From: Azadirachta indica
Taxonomy: Eukaryota > Streptophyta > Magnoliopsida > Sapindales > Meliaceae
Assembly (NCBI GenBank): GCA_022749755.1
Contig: CM040445.1
Location: forward strand, 10,933,182-10,997,181
Direction: 5' to 3'
DNA: 64,000 nt
In this document: piece after piece, positions 25,934-39,519 of the stretch
Layout of the letters: each line of letters opens with the position of its first letter
Numbering within the stretch: the first letter of the stretch is position 1
Notes under the pieces: generated by a model
What the model saw: only the letters and a program-made list of their open reading frames with translations
The model's database searches: none
What the model was told of the DNA's origin: nothing
Made by a program: the position numbers and the translations under genes

Positions 25934-28265
25934 ATGTCCTCAATAGGGATGAAAACAACATCACCATGGCTAATAAGGACTTTAATACGGCTTACTGAAG
26001 ATTTATTCAACATAACAGAAGATTTCTTCCTTGCGGCGAAAGAATTCTTCATAACGACGAAAGATTTGTTCTTGACGACGAAAGAATTGTTCTTAACGAC
26101 GGAAGAATTACTCTTACTCCTCAAAATGTCTATATTCGACTGAAAATGTCCTCAATAGGGATGAAAACAACATCACCATGGCTAATAAGGACTTTAATAC
26201 GGCTTACTGAAGATTTATTCAACATAACAGAAGATTTCTTCCTTGCGGCGAAAGAATTCTTCATAACGACGAAAGATTTGTTCTTGACGACGAAAGAATT
26301 GTTCTTAACGACGGAAGAATTACTCTTACTCCTCAAAATGTCTATATTCGACTGAAAATGTCCTCAATAGGGATGAAAACAACATCACCATGGCTAATAA
26401 AGACTTTAATACGGCTTACTGAAGATTTATTCAACATAACAGAAGATTTCTTCCTTGCGGCGAAAGAATTCTTCATAACGACGAAAGATTTGTTCTTGAC
26501 GACGAAAGAATTGTTCTTAACGACGGAAGAATTACTCTTACTCCTCAAAATGTCTATATTCGACTGAAAATGTCCTCAATAGGGATGAAAACAACATCAC
26601 CATGGCTAATAAGGACTTTAATACGGCTTACTGAAGATTTATTCAACATAACAGAAGATTTCTTCCTTGCGGCGAAAGAATTCTTCATAACGACGAAAGA
26701 TTTGTTCTTGACGACGAAAGAATTGTTCTTAACGACGGAAGAATTACTCTTACTCCTCAAAATGTCTATATTCGACTGAAAATGTCCTCAATAGGGATGA
26801 AAACAACATCACCATGGCTAATAAGGACTTTAATACGGCTTACTGAAGATTTATTCAACATAACAGAAGATTTCTTCCTTGCGGCGAAAGAATTCTTCAT
26901 AACGACGAAAGATTTGTTCTTGACGACGAAAGAATTGTTCTTAACGACGGAAGAATTACTCTTACTCCTCAAAATGTCTATATTCGACTGAAAATGTCCT
27001 CAATAGGGATGAAAACAACATCACCATGGCTAATAAGGACTTTAATACGGCTTACTGAAGATTTATTCAACATAACAGAAGATTTCTTCCTTGCGGCGAA
27101 AGAATTCTTCATAACGACGAAAGATTTGTTCTTGACGACGAAAGAATTGTTCTTAACGACGGAAGAATTACTCTTACTCCTCAAAATGTCTATATTCGAC
27201 TGAAAATGTCCTCAATAGGGATGAAAACAACATCACCATGGCTAATAAGGACTTTAATACGGCTTACTGAAGATTTATTCAACATAACAGAAGATTTCTT
27301 CCTTGCGGCGAAAGAATTCTTCATAACGACGAAAGATTTGTTCTTGACGACGAAAGAATTGTTCTTAACGACGGAAGAATTACTCTTACTCCTCAAAATG
27401 TCTATATTCGACTGAAAATGTCCTCAATAGGGATGAAAACAACATCACCATGGCTAATAAGGACTTTAATACGGCTTACTGAAGATTTATTCAACATAAC
27501 AGAAGATTTCTTCCTTGCGGCGAAAGAATTCTTCATAACGACGAAAGATTTGTTCTTGACGACGAAAGAATTGTTCTTAACGACGGAAGAATTACTCTTA
27601 CTCCTCAAAATGTCTATATTCGACTGAAAATGTCCTCAATAGGGATGAAAACAACATCACCATGGCTAATAAGGACTTTAATACGGCTTACTGAAGATTT
27701 ATTCAACATAACAGAAGATTTCTTCCTTGCGGCGAAAGAATTCTTCATAACGACGAAAGATTTGTTCTTGACGACGAAAGAATTGTTCTTAACGACGGAA
27801 GAATTACTCTTACTCCTCAAAATGTCTATATTCGACTGAAAATGTCCTCAATAGGGATGAAAACAACATCACCATGGCTAATAAGGACTTTAATACGGCT
27901 TACTGAAGATTTATTCAACATAACAGAAGATTTCTTCCTTGCGGCGAAAGAATTCTTCATAACGACGAAAGATTTGTTCTTGACGACGAAAGAATTGTTC
28001 TTAACGACGGAAGAATTACTCTTACTCCTCAAAATGTCTATATTCGACTGAAAATGTCCTCAATAGGGATGAAAACAACATCACCATGGCTAATAAGGAC
28101 TTTAATACGGCTTACTGAAGATTTATTCAACATAACAGAAGATTTCTTCCTTGCGGCGAAAGAATTCTTCATAACGACGAAAGATTTGTTCTTGACGACG
28201 AAAGAATTGTTCTTAACGACGGAAGAATTACTCTTACTCCTCAAAATGTCTATATTCGACTGAAA

Positions 28266-28476
28266 ATGTCCTCAATAGGGATGAAAACAACATCACCATG
28301 GCTAATAAGACTTTAATACGGCTTACTGAAGATTTATTCAACATAACAGAAGATTTCTTCCTTGCGGCGAAAGAATTCTTCATAACGACGAAAGATTTGT
28401 TCTTGACGACGAAAGAATTGTTCTTAACGACGGAAGAATTACTCTTACTCCTCAAAATGTCTATATTCGACTGAAA
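28266..28476 (+). repeat. 211-bp core monomer, one base lost at site 43-45
   Basis: AATAAGAC replaces AATAAGGAC or AATAAAGAC. The lost base falls at the same place as the core's only common substitution. This is the first of three such core copies. Confidence 0.9.
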
Positions 28477-29960
28477 ATGTCCTCAATAGGGATGAAAACA
28501 ACATCACCATGGCTAATAAGGACTTTAATACGGCTTACTGAAGATTTATTCAACATAACAGAAGATTTCTTCCTTGCGGCGAAAGAATTCTTCATAACGA
28601 CGAAAGATTTGTTCTTGACGACGAAAGAATTGTTCTTAACGACGGAAGAATTACTCTTACTCCTCAAAATGTCTATATTCGACTGAAAATGTCCTCAATA
28701 GGGATGAAAACAACATCACCATGGCTAATAAAGACTTTAATACGGCTTACTGAAGATTTATTCAACATAACAGAAGATTTCTTCCTTGCGGCGAAAGAAT
28801 TCTTCATAACGACGAAAGATTTGTTCTTGACGACGAAAGAATTGTTCTTAACGACGGAAGAATTACTCTTACTCCTCAAAATGTCTATATTCGACTGAAA
28901 ATGTCCTCAATAGGGATGAAAACAACATCACCATGGCTAATAAGGACTTTAATACGGCTTACTGAAGATTTATTCAACATAACAGAAGATTTCTTCCTTG
29001 CGGCGAAAGAATTCTTCATAACGACGAAAGATTTGTTCTTGACGACGAAAGAATTGTTCTTAACGACGGAAGAATTACTCTTACTCCTCAAAATGTCTAT
29101 ATTCGACTGAAAATGTCCTCAATAGGGATGAAAACAACATCACCATGGCTAATAAGGACTTTAATACGGCTTACTGAAGATTTATTCAACATAACAGAAG
29201 ATTTCTTCCTTGCGGCGAAAGAATTCTTCATAACGACGAAAGATTTGTTCTTGACGACGAAAGAATTGTTCTTAACGACGGAAGAATTACTCTTACTCCT
29301 CAAAATGTCTATATTCGACTGAAAATGTCCTCAATAGGGATGAAAACAACATCACCATGGCTAATAAAGACTTTAATACGGCTTACTGAAGATTTATTCA
29401 ACATAACAGAAGATTTCTTCCTTGCGGCGAAAGAATTCTTCATAACGACGAAAGATTTGTTCTTGACGACGAAAGAATTGTTCTTAACGACGGAAGAATT
29501 ACTCTTACTCCTCAAAATGTCTATATTCGACTGAAAATGTCCTCAATAGGGATGAAAACAACATCACCATGGCTAATAAGGACTTTAATACGGCTTACTG
29601 AAGATTTATTCAACATAACAGAAGATTTCTTCCTTGCGGCGAAAGAATTCTTCATAACGACGAAAGATTTGTTCTTGACGACGAAAGAATTGTTCTTAAC
29701 GACGGAAGAATTACTCTTACTCCTCAAAATGTCTATATTCGACTGAAAATGTCCTCAATAGGGATGAAAACAACATCACCATGGCTAATAAAGACTTTAA
29801 TACGGCTTACTGAAGATTTATTCAACATAACAGAAGATTTCTTCCTTGCGGCGAAAGAATTCTTCATAACGACGAAAGATTTGTTCTTGACGACGAAAGA
29901 ATTGTTCTTAACGACGGAAGAATTACTCTTACTCCTCAAAATGTCTATATTCGACTGAAA

Positions 29961-30172
29961 ATGTCCTCAATAGGGATGAAAACAACATCACCATGGCTAA
30001 TAAAGACTTTAATACGGCTTACTGAAGATTTATTCAACATAACAGAAGATTTCTTCCTTGCGGCGAAAGAATTCTTCATAACGACGAAAGATTTGTTCTT
30101 GACGACGAAAAAATTGTTCTTAACGACGGAAGAATTACTCTTACTCCTCAAAATGTCTATATTCGACTGAAA
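29961..30172 (+). repeat. Core monomer with G151A variant, second copy
   Basis: Has A at both base 44 and base 151 and lies directly before the 233-bp monomer. Three unusual features thus sit in two adjacent copies, the most informative anchor inside the core. Confidence 0.85.
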
Positions 30173-30405
30173 ATGTCCTCAATAGGGATGAAAACAACAT
30201 CACCATGGCTAATAAGGACTTTAATACGGCTTACTGAAGATTTATTCAACATAACAGAAGATTTCTTCCTTGCGGCGAAAGAATTCTTCATAACGACGAA
30301 AGATTTGTTCTTGACGACGAAAGAATTGTTCTTGACGACGAAAGAATTGTTCTTAACGACGGAAGAATTACTCTTACTCCTCAAAATGTCTATATTCGAC
30401 TGAAA
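30173..30405 (+). repeat. 233-bp core monomer with a 21-bp subunit duplication
   Basis: The fifth subunit (GACGACGAAAGAATTGTTCTT) is present twice in tandem, making the unit 212 + 21 = 233 bp and keeping both frames open. It is the only length variant of this size in the core. Confidence 0.95.
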
Positions 30406-33400
30406 ATGTCCTCAATAGGGATGAAAACAACATCACCATGGCTAATAAGGACTTTAATACGGCTTACTGAAGATTTATTCAACATAACAGAAGATTTCTT
30501 CCTTGCGGCGAAAGAATTCTTCATAACGACGAAAGATTTGTTCTTGACGACGAAAGAATTGTTCTTAACGACGGAAGAATTACTCTTACTCCTCAAAATG
30601 TCTATATTCGACTGAAAATGTCCTCAATAGGGATGAAAACAACATCACCATGGCTAATAAGGACTTTAATACGGCTTACTGAAGATTTATTCAACATAAC
30701 AGAAGATTTCTTCCTTGCGGCGAAAGAATTCTTCATAACGACGAAAGATTTGTTCTTGACGACGAAAGAATTGTTCTTAACGACGGAAGAATTACTCTTA
30801 CTCCTCAAAATGTCTATATTCGACTGAAAATGTCCTCAATAGGGATGAAAACAACATCACCATGGCTAATAAGGACTTTAATACGGCTTACTGAAGATTT
30901 ATTCAACATAACAGAAGATTTCTTCCTTGCGGCGAAAGAATTCTTCATAACGACGAAAGATTTGTTCTTGACGACGAAAGAATTGTTCTTAACGACGGAA
31001 GAATTACTCTTACTCCTCAAAATGTCTATATTCGACTGAAAATGTCCTCAATAGGGATGAAAACAACATCACCATGGCTAATAAAGACTTTAATACGGCT
31101 TACTGAAGATTTATTCAACATAACAGAAGATTTCTTCCTTGCGGCGAAAGAATTCTTCATAACGACGAAAGATTTGTTCTTGACGACGAAAGAATTGTTC
31201 TTAACGACGGAAGAATTACTCTTACTCCTCAAAATGTCTATATTCGACTGAAAATGTCCTCAATAGGGATGAAAACAACATCACCATGGCTAATAAGGAC
31301 TTTAATACGGCTTACTGAAGATTTATTCAACATAACAGAAGATTTCTTCCTTGCGGCGAAAGAATTCTTCATAACGACGAAAGATTTGTTCTTGACGACG
31401 AAAGAATTGTTCTTAACGACGGAAGAATTACTCTTACTCCTCAAAATGTCTATATTCGACTGAAAATGTCCTCAATAGGGATGAAAACAACATCACCATG
31501 GCTAATAAGGACTTTAATACGGCTTACTGAAGATTTATTCAACATAACAGAAGATTTCTTCCTTGCGGCGAAAGAATTCTTCATAACGACGAAAGATTTG
31601 TTCTTGACGACGAAAGAATTGTTCTTAACGACGGAAGAATTACTCTTACTCCTCAAAATGTCTATATTCGACTGAAAATGTCCTCAATAGGGATGAAAAC
31701 AACATCACCATGGCTAATAAGGACTTTAATACGGCTTACTGAAGATTTATTCAACATAACAGAAGATTTCTTCCTTGCGGCGAAAGAATTCTTCATAACG
31801 ACGAAAGATTTGTTCTTGACGACGAAAGAATTGTTCTTAACGACGGAAGAATTACTCTTACTCCTCAAAATGTCTATATTCGACTGAAAATGTCCTCAAT
31901 AGGGATGAAAACAACATCACCATGGCTAATAAGGACTTTAATACGGCTTACTGAAGATTTATTCAACATAACAGAAGATTTCTTCCTTGCGGCGAAAGAA
32001 TTCTTCATAACGACGAAAGATTTGTTCTTGACGACGAAAGAATTGTTCTTAACGACGGAAGAATTACTCTTACTCCTCAAAATGTCTATATTCGACTGAA
32101 AATGTCCTCAATAGGGATGAAAACAACATCACCATGGCTAATAAAGACTTTAATACGGCTTACTGAAGATTTATTCAACATAACAGAAGATTTCTTCCTT
32201 GCGGCGAAAGAATTCTTCATAACGACGAAAGATTTGTTCTTGACGACGAAAGAATTGTTCTTAACGACGGAAGAATTACTCTTACTCCTCAAAATGTCTA
32301 TATTCGACTGAAAATGTCCTCAATAGGGATGAAAACAACATCACCATGGCTAATAAAGACTTTAATACGGCTTACTGAAGATTTATTCAACATAACAGAA
32401 GATTTCTTCCTTGCGGCGAAAGAATTCTTCATAACGACGAAAGATTTGTTCTTGACGACGAAAGAATTGTTCTTAACGACGGAAGAATTACTCTTACTCC
32501 TCAAAATGTCTATATTCGACTGAAAATGTCCTCAATAGGGATGAAAACAACATCACCATGGCTAATAAGGACTTTAATACGGCTTACTGAAGATTTATTC
32601 AACATAACAGAAGATTTCTTCCTTGCGGCGAAAGAATTCTTCATAACGACGAAAGATTTGTTCTTGACGACGAAAGAATTGTTCTTAACGACGGAAGAAT
32701 TACTCTTACTCCTCAAAATGTCTATATTCGACTGAAAATGTCCTCAATAGGGATGAAAACAACATCACCATGGCTAATAAAGACTTTAATACGGCTTACT
32801 GAAGATTTATTCAACATAACAGAAGATTTCTTCCTTGCGGCGAAAGAATTCTTCATAACGACGAAAGATTTGTTCTTGACGACGAAAGAATTGTTCTTAA
32901 CGACGGAAGAATTACTCTTACTCCTCAAAATGTCTATATTCGACTGAAAATGTCCTCAATAGGGATGAAAACAACATCACCATGGCTAATAAAGACTTTA
33001 ATACGGCTTACTGAAGATTTATTCAACATAACAGAAGATTTCTTCCTTGCGGCGAAAGAATTCTTCATAACGACGAAAGATTTGTTCTTGACGACGAAAG
33101 AATTGTTCTTAACGACGGAAGAATTACTCTTACTCCTCAAAATGTCTATATTCGACTGAAAATGTCCTCAATAGGGATGAAAACAACATCACCATGGCTA
33201 ATAAAGACTTTAATACGGCTTACTGAAGATTTATTCAACATAACAGAAGATTTCTTCCTTGCGGCGAAAGAATTCTTCATAACGACGAAAGATTTGTTCT
33301 TGACGACGAAAGAATTGTTCTTAACGACGGAAGAATTACTCTTACTCCTCAAAATGTCTATATTCGACTGAAAATGTCCTCAATAGGGATGAAAACAACA

Positions 33401-36400
33401 TCACCATGGCTAATAAAGACTTTAATACGGCTTACTGAAGATTTATTCAACATAACAGAAGATTTCTTCCTTGCGGCGAAAGAATTCTTCATAACGACGA
33501 AAGATTTGTTCTTGACGACGAAAGAATTGTTCTTAACGACGGAAGAATTACTCTTACTCCTCAAAATGTCTATATTCGACTGAAAATGTCCTCAATAGGG
33601 ATGAAAACAACATCACCATGGCTAATAAGGACTTTAATACGGCTTACTGAAGATTTATTCAACATAACAGAAGATTTCTTCCTTGCGGCGAAAGAATTCT
33701 TCATAACGACGAAAGATTTGTTCTTGACGACGAAAGAATTGTTCTTAACGACGGAAGAATTACTCTTACTCCTCAAAATGTCTATATTCGACTGAAAATG
33801 TCCTCAATAGGGATGAAAACAACATCACCATGGCTAATAAGGACTTTAATACGGCTTACTGAAGATTTATTCAACATAACAGAAGATTTCTTCCTTGCGG
33901 CGAAAGAATTCTTCATAACGACGAAAGATTTGTTCTTGACGACGAAAGAATTGTTCTTAACGACGGAAGAATTACTCTTACTCCTCAAAATGTCTATATT
34001 CGACTGAAAATGTCCTCAATAGGGATGAAAACAACATCACCATGGCTAATAAGGACTTTAATACGGCTTACTGAAGATTTATTCAACATAACAGAAGATT
34101 TCTTCCTTGCGGCGAAAGAATTCTTCATAACGACGAAAGATTTGTTCTTGACGACGAAAGAATTGTTCTTAACGACGGAAGAATTACTCTTACTCCTCAA
34201 AATGTCTATATTCGACTGAAAATGTCCTCAATAGGGATGAAAACAACATCACCATGGCTAATAAAGACTTTAATACGGCTTACTGAAGATTTATTCAACA
34301 TAACAGAAGATTTCTTCCTTGCGGCGAAAGAATTCTTCATAACGACGAAAGATTTGTTCTTGACGACGAAAGAATTGTTCTTAACGACGGAAGAATTACT
34401 CTTACTCCTCAAAATGTCTATATTCGACTGAAAATGTCCTCAATAGGGATGAAAACAACATCACCATGGCTAATAAAGACTTTAATACGGCTTACTGAAG
34501 ATTTATTCAACATAACAGAAGATTTCTTCCTTGCGGCGAAAGAATTCTTCATAACGACGAAAGATTTGTTCTTGACGACGAAAGAATTGTTCTTAACGAC
34601 GGAAGAATTACTCTTACTCCTCAAAATGTCTATATTCGACTGAAAATGTCCTCAATAGGGATGAAAACAACATCACCATGGCTAATAAGGACTTTAATAC
34701 GGCTTACTGAAGATTTATTCAACATAACAGAAGATTTCTTCCTTGCGGCGAAAGAATTCTTCATAACGACGAAAGATTTGTTCTTGACGACGAAAGAATT
34801 GTTCTTAACGACGGAAGAATTACTCTTACTCCTCAAAATGTCTATATTCGACTGAAAATGTCCTCAATAGGGATGAAAACAACATCACCATGGCTAATAA
34901 GGACTTTAATACGGCTTACTGAAGATTTATTCAACATAACAGAAGATTTCTTCCTTGCGGCGAAAGAATTCTTCATAACGACGAAAGATTTGTTCTTGAC
35001 GACGAAAGAATTGTTCTTAACGACGGAAGAATTACTCTTACTCCTCAAAATGTCTATATTCGACTGAAAATGTCCTCAATAGGGATGAAAACAACATCAC
35101 CATGGCTAATAAAGACTTTAATACGGCTTACTGAAGATTTATTCAACATAACAGAAGATTTCTTCCTTGCGGCGAAAGAATTCTTCATAACGACGAAAGA
35201 TTTGTTCTTGACGACGAAAGAATTGTTCTTAACGACGGAAGAATTACTCTTACTCCTCAAAATGTCTATATTCGACTGAAAATGTCCTCAATAGGGATGA
35301 AAACAACATCACCATGGCTAATAAGGACTTTAATACGGCTTACTGAAGATTTATTCAACATAACAGAAGATTTCTTCCTTGCGGCGAAAGAATTCTTCAT
35401 AACGACGAAAGATTTGTTCTTGACGACGAAAGAATTGTTCTTAACGACGGAAGAATTACTCTTACTCCTCAAAATGTCTATATTCGACTGAAAATGTCCT
35501 CAATAGGGATGAAAACAACATCACCATGGCTAATAAGGACTTTAATACGGCTTACTGAAGATTTATTCAACATAACAGAAGATTTCTTCCTTGCGGCGAA
35601 AGAATTCTTCATAACGACGAAAGATTTGTTCTTGACGACGAAAGAATTGTTCTTAACGACGGAAGAATTACTCTTACTCCTCAAAATGTCTATATTCGAC
35701 TGAAAATGTCCTCAATAGGGATGAAAACAACATCACCATGGCTAATAAGGACTTTAATACGGCTTACTGAAGATTTATTCAACATAACAGAAGATTTCTT
35801 CCTTGCGGCGAAAGAATTCTTCATAACGACGAAAGATTTGTTCTTGACGACGAAAGAATTGTTCTTAACGACGGAAGAATTACTCTTACTCCTCAAAATG
35901 TCTATATTCGACTGAAAATGTCCTCAATAGGGATGAAAACAACATCACCATGGCTAATAAGGACTTTAATACGGCTTACTGAAGATTTATTCAACATAAC
36001 AGAAGATTTCTTCCTTGCGGCGAAAGAATTCTTCATAACGACGAAAGATTTGTTCTTGACGACGAAAGAATTGTTCTTAACGACGGAAGAATTACTCTTA
36101 CTCCTCAAAATGTCTATATTCGACTGAAAATGTCCTCAATAGGGATGAAAACAACATCACCATGGCTAATAAAGACTTTAATACGGCTTACTGAAGATTT
36201 ATTCAACATAACAGAAGATTTCTTCCTTGCGGCGAAAGAATTCTTCATAACGACGAAAGATTTGTTCTTGACGACGAAAGAATTGTTCTTAACGACGGAA
36301 GAATTACTCTTACTCCTCAAAATGTCTATATTCGACTGAAAATGTCCTCAATAGGGATGAAAACAACATCACCATGGCTAATAAGGACTTTAATACGGCT

Positions 36401-37401
36401 TACTGAAGATTTATTCAACATAACAGAAGATTTCTTCCTTGCGGCGAAAGAATTCTTCATAACGACGAAAGATTTGTTCTTGACGACGAAAGAATTGTTC
36501 TTAACGACGGAAGAATTACTCTTACTCCTCAAAATGTCTATATTCGACTGAAAATGTCCTCAATAGGGATGAAAACAACATCACCATGGCTAATAAGGAC
36601 TTTAATACGGCTTACTGAAGATTTATTCAACATAACAGAAGATTTCTTCCTTGCGGCGAAAGAATTCTTCATAACGACGAAAGATTTGTTCTTGACGACG
36701 AAAGAATTGTTCTTAACGACGGAAGAATTACTCTTACTCCTCAAAATGTCTATATTCGACTGAAAATGTCCTCAATAGGGATGAAAACAACATCACCATG
36801 GCTAATAAAGACTTTAATACGGCTTACTGAAGATTTATTCAACATAACAGAAGATTTCTTCCTTGCGGCGAAAGAATTCTTCATAACGACGAAAGATTTG
36901 TTCTTGACGACGAAAGAATTGTTCTTAACGACGGAAGAATTACTCTTACTCCTCAAAATGTCTATATTCGACTGAAAATGTCCTCAATAGGGATGAAAAC
37001 AACATCACCATGGCTAATAAGGACTTTAATACGGCTTACTGAAGATTTATTCAACATAACAGAAGATTTCTTCCTTGCGGCGAAAGAATTCTTCATAACG
37101 ACGAAAGATTTGTTCTTGACGACGAAAGAATTGTTCTTAACGACGGAAGAATTACTCTTACTCCTCAAAATGTCTATATTCGACTGAAAATGTCCTCAAT
37201 AGGGATGAAAACAACATCACCATGGCTAATAAGGACTTTAATACGGCTTACTGAAGATTTATTCAACATAACAGAAGATTTCTTCCTTGCGGCGAAAGAA
37301 TTCTTCATAACGACGAAAGATTTGTTCTTGACGACGAAAGAATTGTTCTTAACGACGGAAGAATTACTCTTACTCCTCAAAATGTCTATATTCGACTGAA
37401 A

Positions 37402-37612
37402 ATGTCCTCAATAGGGATGAAAACAACATCACCATGGCTAATAAGACTTTAATACGGCTTACTGAAGATTTATTCAACATAACAGAAGATTTCTTCCTTG
37501 CGGCGAAAGAATTCTTCATAACGACGAAAGATTTGTTCTTGACGACGAAAGAATTGTTCTTAACGACGGAAGAATTACTCTTACTCCTCAAAATGTCTAT
37601 ATTCGACTGAAA
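37402..37612 (+). repeat. 211-bp core monomer, second copy
   Basis: Has the same AATAAGAC single-base loss as 28266-28476 and is otherwise consensus. Confidence 0.9.
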
Positions 37613-39308
37613 ATGTCCTCAATAGGGATGAAAACAACATCACCATGGCTAATAAGGACTTTAATACGGCTTACTGAAGATTTATTCAACATAACAGAAG
37701 ATTTCTTCCTTGCGGCGAAAGAATTCTTCATAACGACGAAAGATTTGTTCTTGACGACGAAAGAATTGTTCTTAACGACGGAAGAATTACTCTTACTCCT
37801 CAAAATGTCTATATTCGACTGAAAATGTCCTCAATAGGGATGAAAACAACATCACCATGGCTAATAAAGACTTTAATACGGCTTACTGAAGATTTATTCA
37901 ACATAACAGAAGATTTCTTCCTTGCGGCGAAAGAATTCTTCATAACGACGAAAGATTTGTTCTTGACGACGAAAGAATTGTTCTTAACGACGGAAGAATT
38001 ACTCTTACTCCTCAAAATGTCTATATTCGACTGAAAATGTCCTCAATAGGGATGAAAACAACATCACCATGGCTAATAAAGACTTTAATACGGCTTACTG
38101 AAGATTTATTCAACATAACAGAAGATTTCTTCCTTGCGGCGAAAGAATTCTTCATAACGACGAAAGATTTGTTCTTGACGACGAAAGAATTGTTCTTAAC
38201 GACGGAAGAATTACTCTTACTCCTCAAAATGTCTATATTCGACTGAAAATGTCCTCAATAGGGATGAAAACAACATCACCATGGCTAATAAAGACTTTAA
38301 TACGGCTTACTGAAGATTTATTCAACATAACAGAAGATTTCTTCCTTGCGGCGAAAGAATTCTTCATAACGACGAAAGATTTGTTCTTGACGACGAAAGA
38401 ATTGTTCTTAACGACGGAAGAATTACTCTTACTCCTCAAAATGTCTATATTCGACTGAAAATGTCCTCAATAGGGATGAAAACAACATCACCATGGCTAA
38501 TAAGGACTTTAATACGGCTTACTGAAGATTTATTCAACATAACAGAAGATTTCTTCCTTGCGGCGAAAGAATTCTTCATAACGACGAAAGATTTGTTCTT
38601 GACGACGAAAGAATTGTTCTTAACGACGGAAGAATTACTCTTACTCCTCAAAATGTCTATATTCGACTGAAAATGTCCTCAATAGGGATGAAAACAACAT
38701 CACCATGGCTAATAAAGACTTTAATACGGCTTACTGAAGATTTATTCAACATAACAGAAGATTTCTTCCTTGCGGCGAAAGAATTCTTCATAACGACGAA
38801 AGATTTGTTCTTGACGACGAAAGAATTGTTCTTAACGACGGAAGAATTACTCTTACTCCTCAAAATGTCTATATTCGACTGAAAATGTCCTCAATAGGGA
38901 TGAAAACAACATCACCATGGCTAATAAAGACTTTAATACGGCTTACTGAAGATTTATTCAACATAACAGAAGATTTCTTCCTTGCGGCGAAAGAATTCTT
39001 CATAACGACGAAAGATTTGTTCTTGACGACGAAAGAATTGTTCTTAACGACGGAAGAATTACTCTTACTCCTCAAAATGTCTATATTCGACTGAAAATGT
39101 CCTCAATAGGGATGAAAACAACATCACCATGGCTAATAAGGACTTTAATACGGCTTACTGAAGATTTATTCAACATAACAGAAGATTTCTTCCTTGCGGC
39201 GAAAGAATTCTTCATAACGACGAAAGATTTGTTCTTGACGACGAAAGAATTGTTCTTAACGACGGAAGAATTACTCTTACTCCTCAAAATGTCTATATTC
39301 GACTGAAA

Positions 39309-39519
39309 ATGTCCTCAATAGGGATGAAAACAACATCACCATGGCTAATAAGACTTTAATACGGCTTACTGAAGATTTATTCAACATAACAGAAGATTTC
39401 TTCCTTGCGGCGAAAGAATTCTTCATAACGACGAAAGATTTGTTCTTGACGACGAAAGAATTGTTCTTAACGACGGAAGAATTACTCTTACTCCTCAAAA
39501 TGTCTATATTCGACTGAAA
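39309..39519 (+). repeat. 211-bp core monomer, third copy
   Basis: Has the same AATAAGAC single-base loss as 28266-28476 and is otherwise consensus. Confidence 0.9.
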
